A stretch of DNA of 64,000 bases. It comes from Salidesulfovibrio onnuriiensis. GTDB taxonomy: Bacteria > Desulfobacterota > Desulfovibrionia > Desulfovibrionales > Desulfovibrionaceae. Made by a program: the position numbers and the translations under genes. Position 1 is the stretch's first letter, and every line of letters starts with the position of its first letter. Location: NCBI RefSeq assembly GCF_008001235.1, contig NZ_CP040751.1, forward strand, positions 3,785,501 to 3,849,500. Reading direction: 5' to 3'. Below the pieces are notes generated by a model. That model did no database searches and was not told the origin of the DNA. It saw nothing but the letters and a program-made list of their open reading frames with translations. Shown here piece by piece: positions 17,447-27,244 of this stretch.

Positions 17447-17994
17447 ATCCCGCCGTCACCACCGTGGACCCGGCTCTGATCAACGCCGATCCGGTCCAGA
17501 AGGTGGTGGACCTGTGCCGGGCCATGTCATTGTGGCCCATGACCTTCGGACTGGCATGCTGCGCCATCGAAATGATGGCCGCGGGCATGGCCCGGTTCGA
17601 CATGTCCCGCTTCGGAGCGGAAGTCTTCCGTCCCTCGCCCCGCCAGGCCGACCTCATGATCGTGGCCGGCACCGTGTCCAAGAAGATGGCCCCCGCCGTG
17701 GTGCGGCTCTATGAGCAGATGCCCGCGCCCAAGTGGGTCATGGCTCTGGGCAACTGTGCCATCTCGGGCGGCCCGTTCAAATTCAAGGGCCAGTACGGCA
17801 TCATCGAGGGCGTGGACCAGCTCATTCCGGTGGACGTCTACGTGCCCGGATGCCCGCCCCGCCCCGAGGGCCTGCTGGAAGGCCTGTTCCAGATCCAGGA
17901 AAAAATCAGCGGCAAACGCTGGTGGCCCGTGCCCGAAGGTTTCGAGGCCGCCCCGCCCCGCCCCGAACCCCGTTCCGGAAAGGAGGAATCCTAA
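17425..17994 (+). CDS. nuoB: complex I subunit B, N2 cluster protein
   Basis: The protein (189 residues) carries the terminal [4Fe-4S] cluster N2. Ligands are visible as the adjacent Cys pair in [11 protein letters not shown], the Cys in [10 protein letters not shown] and that in [11 protein letters not shown]. It forms the quinone site together with NuoD. The start at 17425 lies inside nuoA. A Pro-rich tail follows the family core. Confidence 0.95.
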   Translation: MAPQNPLNPAVTTVDPALINADPVQKVVDLCRAMSLWPMTFGLACCAIEMMAAGMARFDMSRFGAEVFRPSPRQADLMIVAGTVSKKMAPAVVRLYEQMPAPKWVMALGNCAISGGPFKFKGQYGIIEGVDQLIPVDVYVPGCPPRPEGLLEGLFQIQEKISGKRWWPVPEGFEAAPPRPEPRSGKEES

Positions 17995-17997
17995 GCC

Positions 17998-19746
17998 ATG
18001 CACAAGGATCTGCTCCTGACCTACGAACAAGAGAATCGCGCCGTGGTGGACGACCTGGTCTCGGGCCAGGGATGCTCGGTCTACATGGACCGGGCCCGGC
18101 TGGAGGACGCCGCGGCAATGATGCTGGAGGCGGGCTACCACCTGGAGGACATCACCCTGATGGACGTGACCGAAGGGATCCAGGCCCAGTACCATTTCGG
18201 GCACTGGGAAAAATCGGACCGGGTCACCATCCGCTCCCTGGCCCCGCACGACGAGGCCTGCTTCCCCAGCATTTCCGGCATCTATCCGGGCGCGGACTGG
18301 CATGAACGCGAAAACATGGACTTTTTCCCGGTCAACTACGAGGAACACCCCAACCCGGCGCCCCTGCTCCTGGCCGACGACATGGCCGACGAGCACCCCC
18401 TGGAAAAGCAGGAAAAGAACCGCGCCTCCTATTTCGACATCGTCAAGGCCAACAAGATCATCGAGTGCGACTCGGACCACATGCTTTGCAGCTGCGCACT
18501 GAATCTCCATTCGGCCAAGCAGGACGAACACCCCCTGCGCTGCAACCCGGAACTGCGCTACCGCCAGCCGGACGCGCCCGGCACCATGCGCCTGGACGTG
18601 GAGGACGGGGACTACTACTCCCGGCACTTCGAACAGACCGACCAGGAAGACCGGCTGGTCCTGAACATGGGCCCGCAGCACCCCTCCACCCACGGCGTGC
18701 TGCGCATCGTGCTGGAGATGGACGGCGAATACGTCATGCGCGCGGACCCCGTGCTGGGCTACATCCACCGCATGCACGAAAAGATGGGCGAGGTGAAGAA
18801 CTTCCACCAGTACCTGCCCAACATGGGCCGGGTGGACTACCTGCACGCCCTGGCCTGGAACCAGGCCTACTGTCTGGCAGTGGAAAAGATCGCCGAGGTC
18901 GAGGTGCCCCGCAGGGCCGAGCTGCTGCGGATCATCACCACCGAGCTCAACCGGATCTCCTCGCACCTGCTCTGGTGGGGGGCCTATCTGCTGGACCTGG
19001 GCGCGTTCACACCCATCATGTACGCGTTCGAAGACCGCGAGCGCATCATGGACCTGCTCCAGGTGCTCACGGGCTCGCGGCTCACCTACTGCTACTTCCT
19101 GTTCGGCGGCGTCATGAAGGACGCCCCGGCCGGGTTCGCGGACGAGGCGCGGCACGTGGTCAGGACCCTCAGGGACCGGCTGCCCATGTTCACGGCCCTG
19201 GTGACCGACAACGTGATCCTGCGCAAACGCGTGGAAGACATCGGCCACATCGGCCAGGACATGTGCCGCCGCTACGGGGCCACGGGCCCGGTGCTGCGCG
19301 GCTCGGGCGTTCCCTACGACGTGCGCCTGAACTCGCCCTACTCGCTCTACAATGAATTGGACTTCGAGATCCCGGCCTACGACGGGTGCGACGCCCTTTC
19401 GCGGTACATGGTGCGCATGGACGAAATGACCGAGAGCATCAAGATCGTGGAGCAGGCCCTGGATCAACTGGAAAACGCGGACGACGGCCACGTGGCCAAG
19501 AAGGCCCCCAACGCCGGGTTCACCCCGCCCGAGGGAGAGGCCTACGGCGTTGTGGAAGGGGCCCGAGGCAAGATCGGGGTCTATGTGGCCAGCAACGGCG
19601 ACAAGAAACCCTACCGCGTCAAGCTCCGTTCTCCCAGCTTCTCCAACCTGAGCCTGTTCGCGGACTGCGCGCAGGGCTCCCTGCTGGCCGATGCCGTGTC
19701 CATTCTGGGCAGTCTTGACCTCGTCATTCCGGAGATCGACAGATGA
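17998..19746 (+). CDS. nuoCD: fused complex I subunits C and D
   Basis: A 582-residue fusion. Residues 1-125 are the 30-kDa NuoC domain (FPSISGIYPGADWHEREN). From about 222 the NuoD domain begins with GPQHPSTHGVLR and continues to the end with PSFSNLSLFADC. The linker (about 150-200) is unusual: it contains Cys157, Cys164, Cys166 and Cys182 in a hydrophilic segment. In the complex these subunits form the connecting module beside the quinone pocket. The fusion is known from other bacteria including E. coli. Its stop overlaps nuoH. Confidence 0.94.
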   Translation: MHKDLLLTYEQENRAVVDDLVSGQGCSVYMDRARLEDAAAMMLEAGYHLEDITLMDVTEGIQAQYHFGHWEKSDRVTIRSLAPHDEACFPSISGIYPGADWHERENMDFFPVNYEEHPNPAPLLLADDMADEHPLEKQEKNRASYFDIVKANKIIECDSDHMLCSCALNLHSAKQDEHPLRCNPELRYRQPDAPGTMRLDVEDGDYYSRHFEQTDQEDRLVLNMGPQHPSTHGVLRIVLEMDGEYVMRADPVLGYIHRMHEKMGEVKNFHQYLPNMGRVDYLHALAWNQAYCLAVEKIAEVEVPRRAELLRIITTELNRISSHLLWWGAYLLDLGAFTPIMYAFEDRERIMDLLQVLTGSRLTYCYFLFGGVMKDAPAGFADEARHVVRTLRDRLPMFTALVTDNVILRKRVEDIGHIGQDMCRRYGATGPVLRGSGVPYDVRLNSPYSLYNELDFEIPAYDGCDALSRYMVRMDEMTESIKIVEQALDQLENADDGHVAKKAPNAGFTPPEGEAYGVVEGARGKIGVYVASNGDKKPYRVKLRSPSFSNLSLFADCAQGSLLADAVSILGSLDLVIPEIDR

Positions 19747-20723
19747 TGCAATTCACCGCCATACCCGAACCCGCCCTGCGGCTGGTCCTGTGCATCGTGG
19801 CCCTGGCCGTGTTCATCGGACTCAACGGACTGCTGCTGGTTTACATGGAACGAAAGGTTGCGGGCCACATCCAGCGCCGTCCCGGCCCCTTCGAGGTCGG
19901 CCCCCACGGCATCCTCACGCCCGTGGCCGACGCCCTCAAGCTGGTGGGCAAGCAGCTGGTCGCCCCGCAGGGCGCGGACCCGTGGCTGTTCTGGACGGCC
20001 CCGATCCTGTCCTTCATGCCCATCTTCGTGCTTTTCCTGCCCATCGAATTCGGGCCGGGACTCTTCGGCGTGCAGACCAACCTCGGCCTGCTGCTGATCC
20101 TGGCCTTTGCCGGATTCAACGTGCTGGCTCTGTGCCTGGCCGGATGGGGCTCCAACAACAAGTGGGGGCTTCTGGGCGCGGCCCGCGCCGTGGCCCAGTC
20201 CGTGGCCTATGAAATCCCGCTGCTGCTCTCGCTGCTGGCCGTGGCCTTCATGACCGGCACCCTGGACCTGAGCGAAACCGTGGCCCAGCAAGGGGCCTGG
20301 CCCTGGCAGTGGAACCTGGTCACCCAGCCCCTGGCCTTCGTCATCTTCTTCACCTGCGCCGTGGCCGAGACCAACCGCGCGCCCTTTGACATGCCCGAGG
20401 CGGAAAGCGAACTCACCGCGGGCTTCCACACCGAATATTCGGGAATGGGCTTCGGCCTGTTCTTCCTGGCCGAGTACGCGGAAATGATCGTGGTCTGCTC
20501 CCTGGCGACCATCCTGTTCCTGGGCGGCTGGAAAGGGCCGTTCCTCTCCGGGGCATGGTGGTTCCTGGTCAAGATGTACGCCCTGCTCACGGTCATGATG
20601 TGGTTCCGCTGGACCTATCCGCGCGTGCGCTTCGACCAGGTGCTCAACATCTGCTGGAAATGGTTCATCCCCCTGGCACTGGTCAACCTGCTCGCAACCG
20701 CCGTTCTGGTGAAGGTCTTTTAG
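19743..20723 (+). CDS. nuoH: complex I subunit H
   Basis: A membrane subunit (326 residues, about eight helices) that forms the quinone entry channel. Typical segments are YMERKVAGHIQRRPGP, the amphipathic ADALKLVGKQ, and AETNRAPFDMPEAESELTAG with the conserved acidic loop. It starts inside the nuoCD stop region. Confidence 0.95.
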   Translation: MMQFTAIPEPALRLVLCIVALAVFIGLNGLLLVYMERKVAGHIQRRPGPFEVGPHGILTPVADALKLVGKQLVAPQGADPWLFWTAPILSFMPIFVLFLPIEFGPGLFGVQTNLGLLLILAFAGFNVLALCLAGWGSNNKWGLLGAARAVAQSVAYEIPLLLSLLAVAFMTGTLDLSETVAQQGAWPWQWNLVTQPLAFVIFFTCAVAETNRAPFDMPEAESELTAGFHTEYSGMGFGLFFLAEYAEMIVVCSLATILFLGGWKGPFLSGAWWFLVKMYALLTVMMWFRWTYPRVRFDQVLNICWKWFIPLALVNLLATAVLVKVF

Positions 20724-20731
20724 GAGTCGTC

Positions 20732-21304
20732 ATGGCCATTGAAGCAAGAATCAAACAGACGCCGAAACCGGAAACCGGAGTCCTGGGCACCCTGCGCGAA
20801 ACCGCCAAGGGCCTCTGGAGCCTCATCGTGGGCCTCGGGGTCACCGGCAAGTACTTCGCGGGCAAACAGGTCACGGTGCACTACCCGCGCCAGACCGTGG
20901 AACCGGAGGCCCTGACCGGCTACCGGGGCCACATCGAACTGGTGGGCAAGCCCAAGACCCCGGACACCCCCCGCTGCATCATGTGCATGAAATGCATGCG
21001 CATCTGTCCCTCGGGCTGCATCTCCATCAAGGCCCAGACGGAAAAGCTTCCGCCCCAGCCAGAGGTCGAGGAAGGGCCCCAGGAAAGTCAGGTTCCGCCT
21101 CCCCAGCCCAAGAAACCCAAGAAGACCCTGTCCAAGTTCAGCCTGGACTACAGCCTGTGCTCCCTGTGCAGCCTGTGCGTCCTGCACTGCCCGGTGAAGT
21201 CCCTGCAGCACTCCAAGCACGTGTACTGGGCCGAAACCGACAAGAAGGACCTGACCGTGGACCTGCTGGAACGGCTGCGCCGGTCCGCAAAGGAGGCATC
21301 ATGA
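20732..21304 (+). CDS. nuoI: complex I subunit I, 2x[4Fe-4S]
   Basis: A peripheral subunit of 190 residues carrying clusters N6a and N6b. The two motifs are CIMCMKCMRICP and CSLCSLCVLHCP. Between them is an unusually long linker rich in Pro, Glu and Lys (about 35 residues). The start at 20732 follows TAGGAG. With NuoE, F and G missing, this is the outermost cluster subunit encoded in the operon core and would take electrons from an external donor. Confidence 0.94.
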   Translation: MAIEARIKQTPKPETGVLGTLRETAKGLWSLIVGLGVTGKYFAGKQVTVHYPRQTVEPEALTGYRGHIELVGKPKTPDTPRCIMCMKCMRICPSGCISIKAQTEKLPPQPEVEEGPQESQVPPPQPKKPKKTLSKFSLDYSLCSLCSLCVLHCPVKSLQHSKHVYWAETDKKDLTVDLLERLRRSAKEAS

Positions 21305-21807
21305 GCGAAACCATTGCGGCACAAGCCCTCTTCGCACTCTACAGCCTGGTCATCGCGGCGGGCTGCATCATGGCGGTCTCGGCGCGCAGCCTGGTCCGGG
21401 CCATGGTGGGCCTCATCGCGGCCCTGTTCGGCACGGCCGGGCTCTACCTGCTCATGAACGCGCCCTTCATGGCGCTCATGCAGATACTCATCTACGTGGG
21501 CGCGGTGTCCGTGCTCATCTTCTTCGCCATCATGCTCACCCGGGGCGACGACGGCGACGCAAGCGTTCCGGCCATGGGCAGGCTGGCCCTGCTGGCCGCA
21601 AGCCTGCTGCTGCCCCTGCTCCTGGGCCTGGTGATGCTCAAGTCCGACCTGGCGGTGCTGAACGTGCCGCAGCTGGTGGACATCGCCATACTCGGCAAAA
21701 AGCTGCTGGGCGAATACGTCCTGGCCTTCGAGCTCATCTCGGTGGTGCTCTTCGTGGCCATGGCCGGGGCCGTGGTCCTGGGATTCGAAAGGAGGATGGC
21801 GCGATGA
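21301..21807 (+). CDS. nuoJ: complex I subunit J
   Basis: A membrane subunit (168 residues) with five hydrophobic helices. The segment APFMALMQILIYVGAVSVLIFFAIML is the NuoJ signature. ATGA overlaps couple it to nuoI and nuoK. Confidence 0.93.
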   Translation: MSETIAAQALFALYSLVIAAGCIMAVSARSLVRAMVGLIAALFGTAGLYLLMNAPFMALMQILIYVGAVSVLIFFAIMLTRGDDGDASVPAMGRLALLAASLLLPLLLGLVMLKSDLAVLNVPQLVDIAILGKKLLGEYVLAFELISVVLFVAMAGAVVLGFERRMAR

Positions 21808-22112
21808 CCGCCCTGCACGCATACCATTTCGTAAGTCTCTTCCTGCTGGTTCTGGGGCTCTACGGCTTCATGGCCCGCAAAAGCCTGGTGGGCATGCTCA
21901 TCAGCGTGGAGCTCATGCTCAACGGCGCCGCCTTGAGCATCACGGCCTCGGGGCAGCTCACCACGTCCGACGGGGCCCTGGCCCAGCTTTCATCCCTGCT
22001 GGTCATGGGCCTGGCTGCAGCCGAGGCAACCCTGGCACTGGCAATCATCCTGGTGGTGGCCAAGCGTTTCGGTAACGCTTCCTCACAAACCGCATCCGAG
22101 CTCAAGGGGTAG
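21804..22112 (+). CDS. nuoK: complex I subunit K
   Basis: A membrane subunit (102 residues) with three helices. ISVELMLNGAAL carries the conserved buried Glu, and a second acidic residue sits in AAAEATLALAII. This is the MrpC-like subunit next to the antiporter chain. Confidence 0.93.
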   Translation: MTALHAYHFVSLFLLVLGLYGFMARKSLVGMLISVELMLNGAALSITASGQLTTSDGALAQLSSLLVMGLAAAEATLALAIILVVAKRFGNASSQTASELKG

Positions 22113-22114
22113 GC

Positions 22115-23599
22115 ATGGTCACATTCATTCATTCACCCGCACTGCTCATCCCCCTGGCCGTAACCTTCGCGGCCCCTCTGGCCATCTGGCTGCTGCGCCG
22201 CGACCAGAACATGCGCGAAGGCGTCTCGTTCGCGGCCGCGGCCCTGGCATTCGCCGCCATCGTCTCGTTCGTTCCCGGCGTGCTTGAGGGCAAGATATAC
22301 ACCTATACCCTGTTCACCATCCTGCCGGGCATGACCGTGAAGTTCTGCGCGGACGGGCTGGCCATGATCTTCGGGCTCATAGCCACCTTCCTGTGGTTCC
22401 TGGTCACGGCCTACAACATCGGGTACATGCGCTCCCTCAACGAGCACGCCCAGACCCGGTACTACTTCTGTTTCGCCACGGCCATCTTCGGGGCCGTGGG
22501 CGTGGCCACGGCGGCCAACATCTTCACCCTGTATCTCTTCTACGAGATCATCTCGGTGTTCACGTACCCGCTGGTGGCCCACCACGAGGATGACGAGGCC
22601 TTCTCGGGCGCCCGCAAGTACTTCGTCTACCTCATGGGCACGTCCAAGCTCTTCCTGCTGCCGGCCATGATCCTGACCTACGTGCTCTGCGGCACCCTGG
22701 ATTTCCGGCTGGGCGACCTGGTCACGGGCATCTTCCCGGCCGACGCCAACCCGACCCTGGTGACCCTGACCTATATCCTGTATCTGGCGGGCCTGGCCAA
22801 GGCGGCCATCATGCCGCTGCACAACTGGCTGCCCTCGGCCATGGTGGCGCCCACCCCGGTCTCGGCGTTGCTGCATGCGGTGGCCGTGGTCAAGGCGGGC
22901 GTGTTCTCCCTGAGCCGCATCATCCTTTCGGGATTCGGCGTGGAAACCATGGACCGCCTGTTCCTGGGCATCCCCACGGCATATCTGGCGGCCTTCACCA
23001 TCGTGGCCGCCTCGGTCATCGCCCTGACCAAGGACGACATCAAGGCGCGGCTGGCCTACTCCACAGTGAGCCAGCTCTCCTATGTGGTCATCGGCGTGGC
23101 CATGCTCACGCCCGTGGCCGTGCAGGGCGGGCTCATGCACATCGCCCACCACGCCTTCTCCAAGATCACCCTGTTCATGGGTGCCGGTTCCATCTACGTG
23201 GCCACCCACATCAAGAAAATCAGCCGCATGAACGGCCTGGGACGCCGCATGCCCTGGACCTTCGGCGCATTCGCCGTGGCCAGCCTGAGCATGATCGGCG
23301 TTCCCCCGGTCTGCGGCTTCGTCAGCAAATGGTACATGGCCCAGGGGGCCGTCGCCATCCACCACTACGTGCTGCTCTGCGCCCTGCTGGCCTCCACCCT
23401 GCTCAACGCGGGCTACTTCATGCCCATCATCTTCCGGGCATTTTTCCGTGACCCGGCGCCCGACGCGGCCATCGAGCAATACAACGAGGCCCCGCTGATC
23501 ATGGTGGCGCCCCTGTGCATCACGGCCGCAGTGTCCGTGTTCCTGGGGCTCTACCCGCAGGCGTTCCTGAACTTCATCAACACGTTCAAGGGGTTCTAG
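22115..23599 (+). CDS. antiporter-like subunit, NuoL/MrpD type (first)
   Basis: A membrane protein (494 residues, about 14 helices) of the proton-conducting antiporter family. The signature region KAAIMPLHNWLPSAMVAPTPVSALLHAVAVVKAGVF holds the conserved Lys and His residues. It lacks the long C-terminal lateral helix of E. coli NuoL (613 residues) and is closer in size to MrpD, NuoM or NuoN. It occupies the nuoL position after nuoK. With the genes at 23849, 25695 and 27245 it gives four antiporter-like subunits instead of three. Confidence 0.88.
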   Translation: MVTFIHSPALLIPLAVTFAAPLAIWLLRRDQNMREGVSFAAAALAFAAIVSFVPGVLEGKIYTYTLFTILPGMTVKFCADGLAMIFGLIATFLWFLVTAYNIGYMRSLNEHAQTRYYFCFATAIFGAVGVATAANIFTLYLFYEIISVFTYPLVAHHEDDEAFSGARKYFVYLMGTSKLFLLPAMILTYVLCGTLDFRLGDLVTGIFPADANPTLVTLTYILYLAGLAKAAIMPLHNWLPSAMVAPTPVSALLHAVAVVKAGVFSLSRIILSGFGVETMDRLFLGIPTAYLAAFTIVAASVIALTKDDIKARLAYSTVSQLSYVVIGVAMLTPVAVQGGLMHIAHHAFSKITLFMGAGSIYVATHIKKISRMNGLGRRMPWTFGAFAVASLSMIGVPPVCGFVSKWYMAQGAVAIHHYVLLCALLASTLLNAGYFMPIIFRAFFRDPAPDAAIEQYNEAPLIMVAPLCITAAVSVFLGLYPQAFLNFINTFKGF

Positions 23600-23601
23600 G
23601 C

Positions 23602-23862
23602 ATGAAAAACAGACTGGGAGAATGGTTTGCCGGGCAACGCCCCAGGGGCGCGTTCTGGTTCTGGGCTTTCGTGGTCTTCCTGGCCGTGCTGCTCGTCGCC
23701 AACGTTTTCGAACTGCCGCATCATCCGCACTTCGCGGCCGAGCACTGGCCCGGGTTCTGGGCCGTATTCGGCTTTATCGGGGCCGTGGTCCTGGCGTTCG
23801 TCATGAAGAAAATCATCGGGCCGATGCTGGCCATGGAGGAGGACTGTTATGACCGCGACTAA
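23602..23862 (+). CDS. small membrane protein inside the nuo operon
   Basis: A protein of 86 residues with two hydrophobic helices (about 17-33 and 50-66) separated by a His-rich loop (LPHHPHFAAEHW). It is not a standard complex I subunit. It overlaps the next antiporter gene by 14 bases, so the two are probably made together. A plausible role is to dock or stabilise the additional antiporter subunit; this is inferred from position. Confidence 0.8.
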   Translation: MKNRLGEWFAGQRPRGAFWFWAFVVFLAVLLVANVFELPHHPHFAAEHWPGFWAVFGFIGAVVLAFVMKKIIGPMLAMEEDCYDRD

Positions 23863-25681
23863 CAGCCTGCTCAGCCACCCGGCCCTCTTTTTCCTGGGCG
23901 CAGCCCTGCTGGTGCCCTTCATCTCCTCGCGCCTGCTCAAGTGGCTGCTGCCCATCCCGGCGCTGCTGGCCATCGTTTCCGTGGTCACCCTGGACACAGG
24001 CACCACGGGCTTCGCGCACTACATCGGCATGGACCTGACCTTCTTCCGGGTGGACGCGCTGTCCACCATCTTCGCCAACGTCTTCGCGGTGCAGGGGCTC
24101 ATCGCCCTGGTCTTTGCCATGCACCTCAAGGACAAGGGACAGCACATGTCCTCCCTGGCCTATGTGGGCGGCGGGTTCGGCTGCGTGTTCGCGGGCGACT
24201 ACCTGACCCTGTTCATCTTCTGGGAAGTCATGTCCGTGGCCTCCACCATGCTGGTCTGGCTGAACAAGAACAACCGCTCCGTGAAGGCGGGCTTCCGGTA
24301 CTTCCTGTTCCACACCCTGGGCGGCCTGTTCCTGCTGGGCGGCATCCTGCTGCGCTACGCGGACCTGGGCACCATGAGCTTCGTGCCCGTGGATCCCTCC
24401 GGGGCCATGTACTATGACTGGCTCATCCTGCTGGGCTTCTGCGTCAACGCGGCCGTGGTGCCGCTGCACGCATGGCTGCCGGACGCCTACCCCGAGGCCA
24501 CGGTCACGGGCGCGGTGTTCATGAGCGCCTATACCACCAAGACCGCGGTCTACGTGCTGGCCCGCGCCTTTGCCGGGTTCGAGGTCCTGGCCATCGCGGG
24601 CGTGGTCATGTGCCTGTACGGCGTCTTTTACGCGACCATGGAAAACAACGCGCGGCGCATCCTCGGTTACCACATCGTCTCCCAGGTGGGATACATGGTG
24701 GCCGGGGTGGGCATCGGCACGGCCATGACCGTGAACGGGGCCTGCGCCCACGCCTACGCGCACATCCTTTACAAAGGCCTGCTGTTCATGTCCGTGGGCT
24801 GCCTGCTGCACGCGGCCGGCACCGCCAAGCTCACCGAGCTGGGCGGCCTGGTCCGCCGCCTGCCCTGGGTCTTCATCCTCTACGTGGTGGCCGGGGTCTC
24901 CATCTCGGGCATGCCCTTCTTCAACGGATTCGTCAGCAAGACCATGACCATTGCCGGGGCAGCCGAGGCGCACCGCACCTGGCTGGCCCTGGGCATGGAA
25001 CTGGCGGCCGTGGGCACCTTCCTTTCCGTGGGCCTCAAGCTCCCGTACTTCGCCTTCTACTCCAAGAAGGAATACACGGGCGAACTCAAGCCCATCCCGG
25101 TCAACATGTACGTGGGCATGGGCATCGGCGCGGCCCTGTGCATCATCACCGGCCTGTACCCGGACCTGCTGTACATGCAGCTTCCCTTCCGGGAAGGCGT
25201 GGCCGCGTATTCGCCCTTTGTGAAGCACGTGGCCGAGGCCGTGGAGCACCCCTACGTGCCCTACACGATCTGGCACCTGCTGCAGGCCTTCATGCTGCTG
25301 GGCTTCACCGGCCTGGGCTTCACCGCCATGCGCAAGATCCTGGTGCCCCACGCCCAGCGCAACGTGGACTTCGAATACCTGTACATCCTGGGAGGCAAGC
25401 TGTTCCTGGCCCTGTTCTCCCGCCCCTTCGCGGCCGTGGACACGGTCTGGAGCAGCGTCTACCGCACCCTGGGCCTGCGCGGGCTCATGGGTTCGGCCTG
25501 GCTCTCCTCCCTGTTCGACCGCAAGGGCATCGATACGGTGGTGGACGGCACCGCCACCTCGGTCCGCTCGGTGGGAAAAAGCGCGACCATCATCCAGAAC
25601 GGAAGGCTGCAGGCATACGCCACGGCCGCAATACTGGCCGGCCTGGGCGTCTCCGCCCTGGTCTGGCTGCTGACGTCCTAG
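23849..25681 (+). CDS. antiporter-like subunit with C-terminal extension (second)
   Basis: A membrane protein of 610 residues. The antiporter core contains NAAVVPLHAWLPDAYPEATVTGAVFMSAYTTKTAVY and the conserved GYHIVSQVGYMVAG. The C-terminal 150 residues have further helices and a soluble part (DRKGIDTVVDG, then IIQNGRLQAYA) that resembles the end of NuoL, where the lateral helix anchors. Despite lying after a NuoL-like gene, this subunit may be the real structural counterpart of NuoL, making the 494-residue protein the extra one. Confidence 0.87.
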   Translation: MTATNSLLSHPALFFLGAALLVPFISSRLLKWLLPIPALLAIVSVVTLDTGTTGFAHYIGMDLTFFRVDALSTIFANVFAVQGLIALVFAMHLKDKGQHMSSLAYVGGGFGCVFAGDYLTLFIFWEVMSVASTMLVWLNKNNRSVKAGFRYFLFHTLGGLFLLGGILLRYADLGTMSFVPVDPSGAMYYDWLILLGFCVNAAVVPLHAWLPDAYPEATVTGAVFMSAYTTKTAVYVLARAFAGFEVLAIAGVVMCLYGVFYATMENNARRILGYHIVSQVGYMVAGVGIGTAMTVNGACAHAYAHILYKGLLFMSVGCLLHAAGTAKLTELGGLVRRLPWVFILYVVAGVSISGMPFFNGFVSKTMTIAGAAEAHRTWLALGMELAAVGTFLSVGLKLPYFAFYSKKEYTGELKPIPVNMYVGMGIGAALCIITGLYPDLLYMQLPFREGVAAYSPFVKHVAEAVEHPYVPYTIWHLLQAFMLLGFTGLGFTAMRKILVPHAQRNVDFEYLYILGGKLFLALFSRPFAAVDTVWSSVYRTLGLRGLMGSAWLSSLFDRKGIDTVVDGTATSVRSVGKSATIIQNGRLQAYATAAILAGLGVSALVWLLTS

Positions 25682-25694
25682 GAGCAACGCTGTG

Positions 25695-27242
25695 ATGAGC
25701 TATCCGATCCTGACTACCCTGATCTTCGTTCCCCTGGCAGCAGCCTTCCTGCTCATGGTCCTGCCCATGGGGCAGCTCGCGGTGCGCCGCTTCACCCTCT
25801 GGACGGGCTTCGCGGAAATCGCCCTGGCCATTCCGCTGCTCACGGGCTTCAGCCTGTCCGAGGGCGGGTTCCAGTTCGTGGAGCACATGGAATGGGTGCC
25901 CCAGTGGGGCCTTTCCTATTCCCTGGCCGTGGACGGCATCAGCCTGCTCATGGTGCTCCTGAGCGTGCTGCTCCTGCCGCTGACGGTCCTCTGTTCCTGG
26001 ACCTACATCGAAAAACGCATCAAGGAATTCCACTTCTGCCTGCTGCTCATGACCGCGGCCTGCGTGGGCGTGTTCGCGGCCATGGACCTGGTGCTCTTCT
26101 ACGTGTTCTGGGAGGCCATGCTCATCCCCATGTACCTGCTCATCGCGGTCTGGGGCGGTCCTGAAAAGCGCTACGCCTCCATCAAGTTCTTCCTGTACAC
26201 CCTAGCGGGCTCCACCCTGCTGCTGGCGGCCATCGTGGCCCTCTACTACCAGGGCGGCACCTTCTCCATCCCCGAACTGCTGGGCATGCACTTCCCGGCC
26301 GAATTCCAGACATGGGTCTTCCTGGCCATGGCCCTGGCCTTTGCCATCAAGGTGCCCATGTTCCCGTTCCACACCTGGCTCCCCGCGGCCCACGTGCAGG
26401 CCCCGGCCGCCGGGTCCGTGCTCCTGGCCTCGGTGCTGCTCAAGATGGGCACCTACGGGTTCCTGCGCTTCTGCCTACCCATCTGCCCGGACGCCAGCCA
26501 GTTCTTCGCCCCGGCCATGATCGCCATCTCCGTGATCTCCATCATCTACGGCGGCCTGGTGGCCCTGGGCCAGAACGACATTAAACGCATCATCGCCTAT
26601 TCGTCCGTAGCCCACATGGGCTTCGTGACCCTGGGCATCTTCCTGTTCAACCAGGAGGGCGCGCAGGGCGCGGTCATGGTCATGCTCAACCACGGCATCG
26701 TCACGGGCGCGCTGTTCATGATGGTGGGCCTGGTCTACGAACGCAGCCACAGCCGCGACCTCTCCGACAACCTGGGCCTCGGCAAGTTCATGCCCGCCTA
26801 CATGGGCTTCTTCGGGCTGTTCGCGCTTTCGTCCTTCGGCTTCCCGGGCCTGAACAGCTTCGTGGGCGAGGCCTTGGTGCTCATCGCGGCCTTTGCCTCG
26901 GACACGGTCACCGGTCTCATCGTCATCCCGGGGGCCCTGCTGGCCGCGGCCTACATGCTGCGCCTGGGCCTCAAGATGGCCTGGGGACGCCCTGCATCGC
27001 CCAAGGACAAGGGCTGGGCGGACCTCAACAAGCGCGAATGGGCCTACCTGGCCCCCCTGGCCGTGCTGGTGTTCTACATCGGCCTGGCCCCGGGGCTGAC
27101 CCTGCGGGTCATCACCCCGTCCGTGGACCGCATGCTCCAGCTCTATGAAACCAAGACCCGTCAGACGGCCCAAATGGAACAGCAGGCGCCGGCCCGGCCC
27201 AAGCTGCTGGCCCTGAGCGAAACCACGGAAAAAGGGGAGTAG
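25695..27242 (+). CDS. nuoM: complex I subunit M
   Basis: A membrane antiporter-like subunit (about 515 residues). FYVFWEAMLIPMYLLI holds the conserved Glu, and FPFHTWLPAAHVQAPAAGSVLLASVLLKMGTYG is the NuoM signature. A GTG at 25692 directly before the ATG is an alternative start at slightly better spacing to AGGAG. It is followed after 2 bases by nuoN. Confidence 0.94.
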   Translation: MSYPILTTLIFVPLAAAFLLMVLPMGQLAVRRFTLWTGFAEIALAIPLLTGFSLSEGGFQFVEHMEWVPQWGLSYSLAVDGISLLMVLLSVLLLPLTVLCSWTYIEKRIKEFHFCLLLMTAACVGVFAAMDLVLFYVFWEAMLIPMYLLIAVWGGPEKRYASIKFFLYTLAGSTLLLAAIVALYYQGGTFSIPELLGMHFPAEFQTWVFLAMALAFAIKVPMFPFHTWLPAAHVQAPAAGSVLLASVLLKMGTYGFLRFCLPICPDASQFFAPAMIAISVISIIYGGLVALGQNDIKRIIAYSSVAHMGFVTLGIFLFNQEGAQGAVMVMLNHGIVTGALFMMVGLVYERSHSRDLSDNLGLGKFMPAYMGFFGLFALSSFGFPGLNSFVGEALVLIAAFASDTVTGLIVIPGALLAAAYMLRLGLKMAWGRPASPKDKGWADLNKREWAYLAPLAVLVFYIGLAPGLTLRVITPSVDRMLQLYETKTRQTAQMEQQAPARPKLLALSETTEKGE

Positions 27243-27244
27243 CC

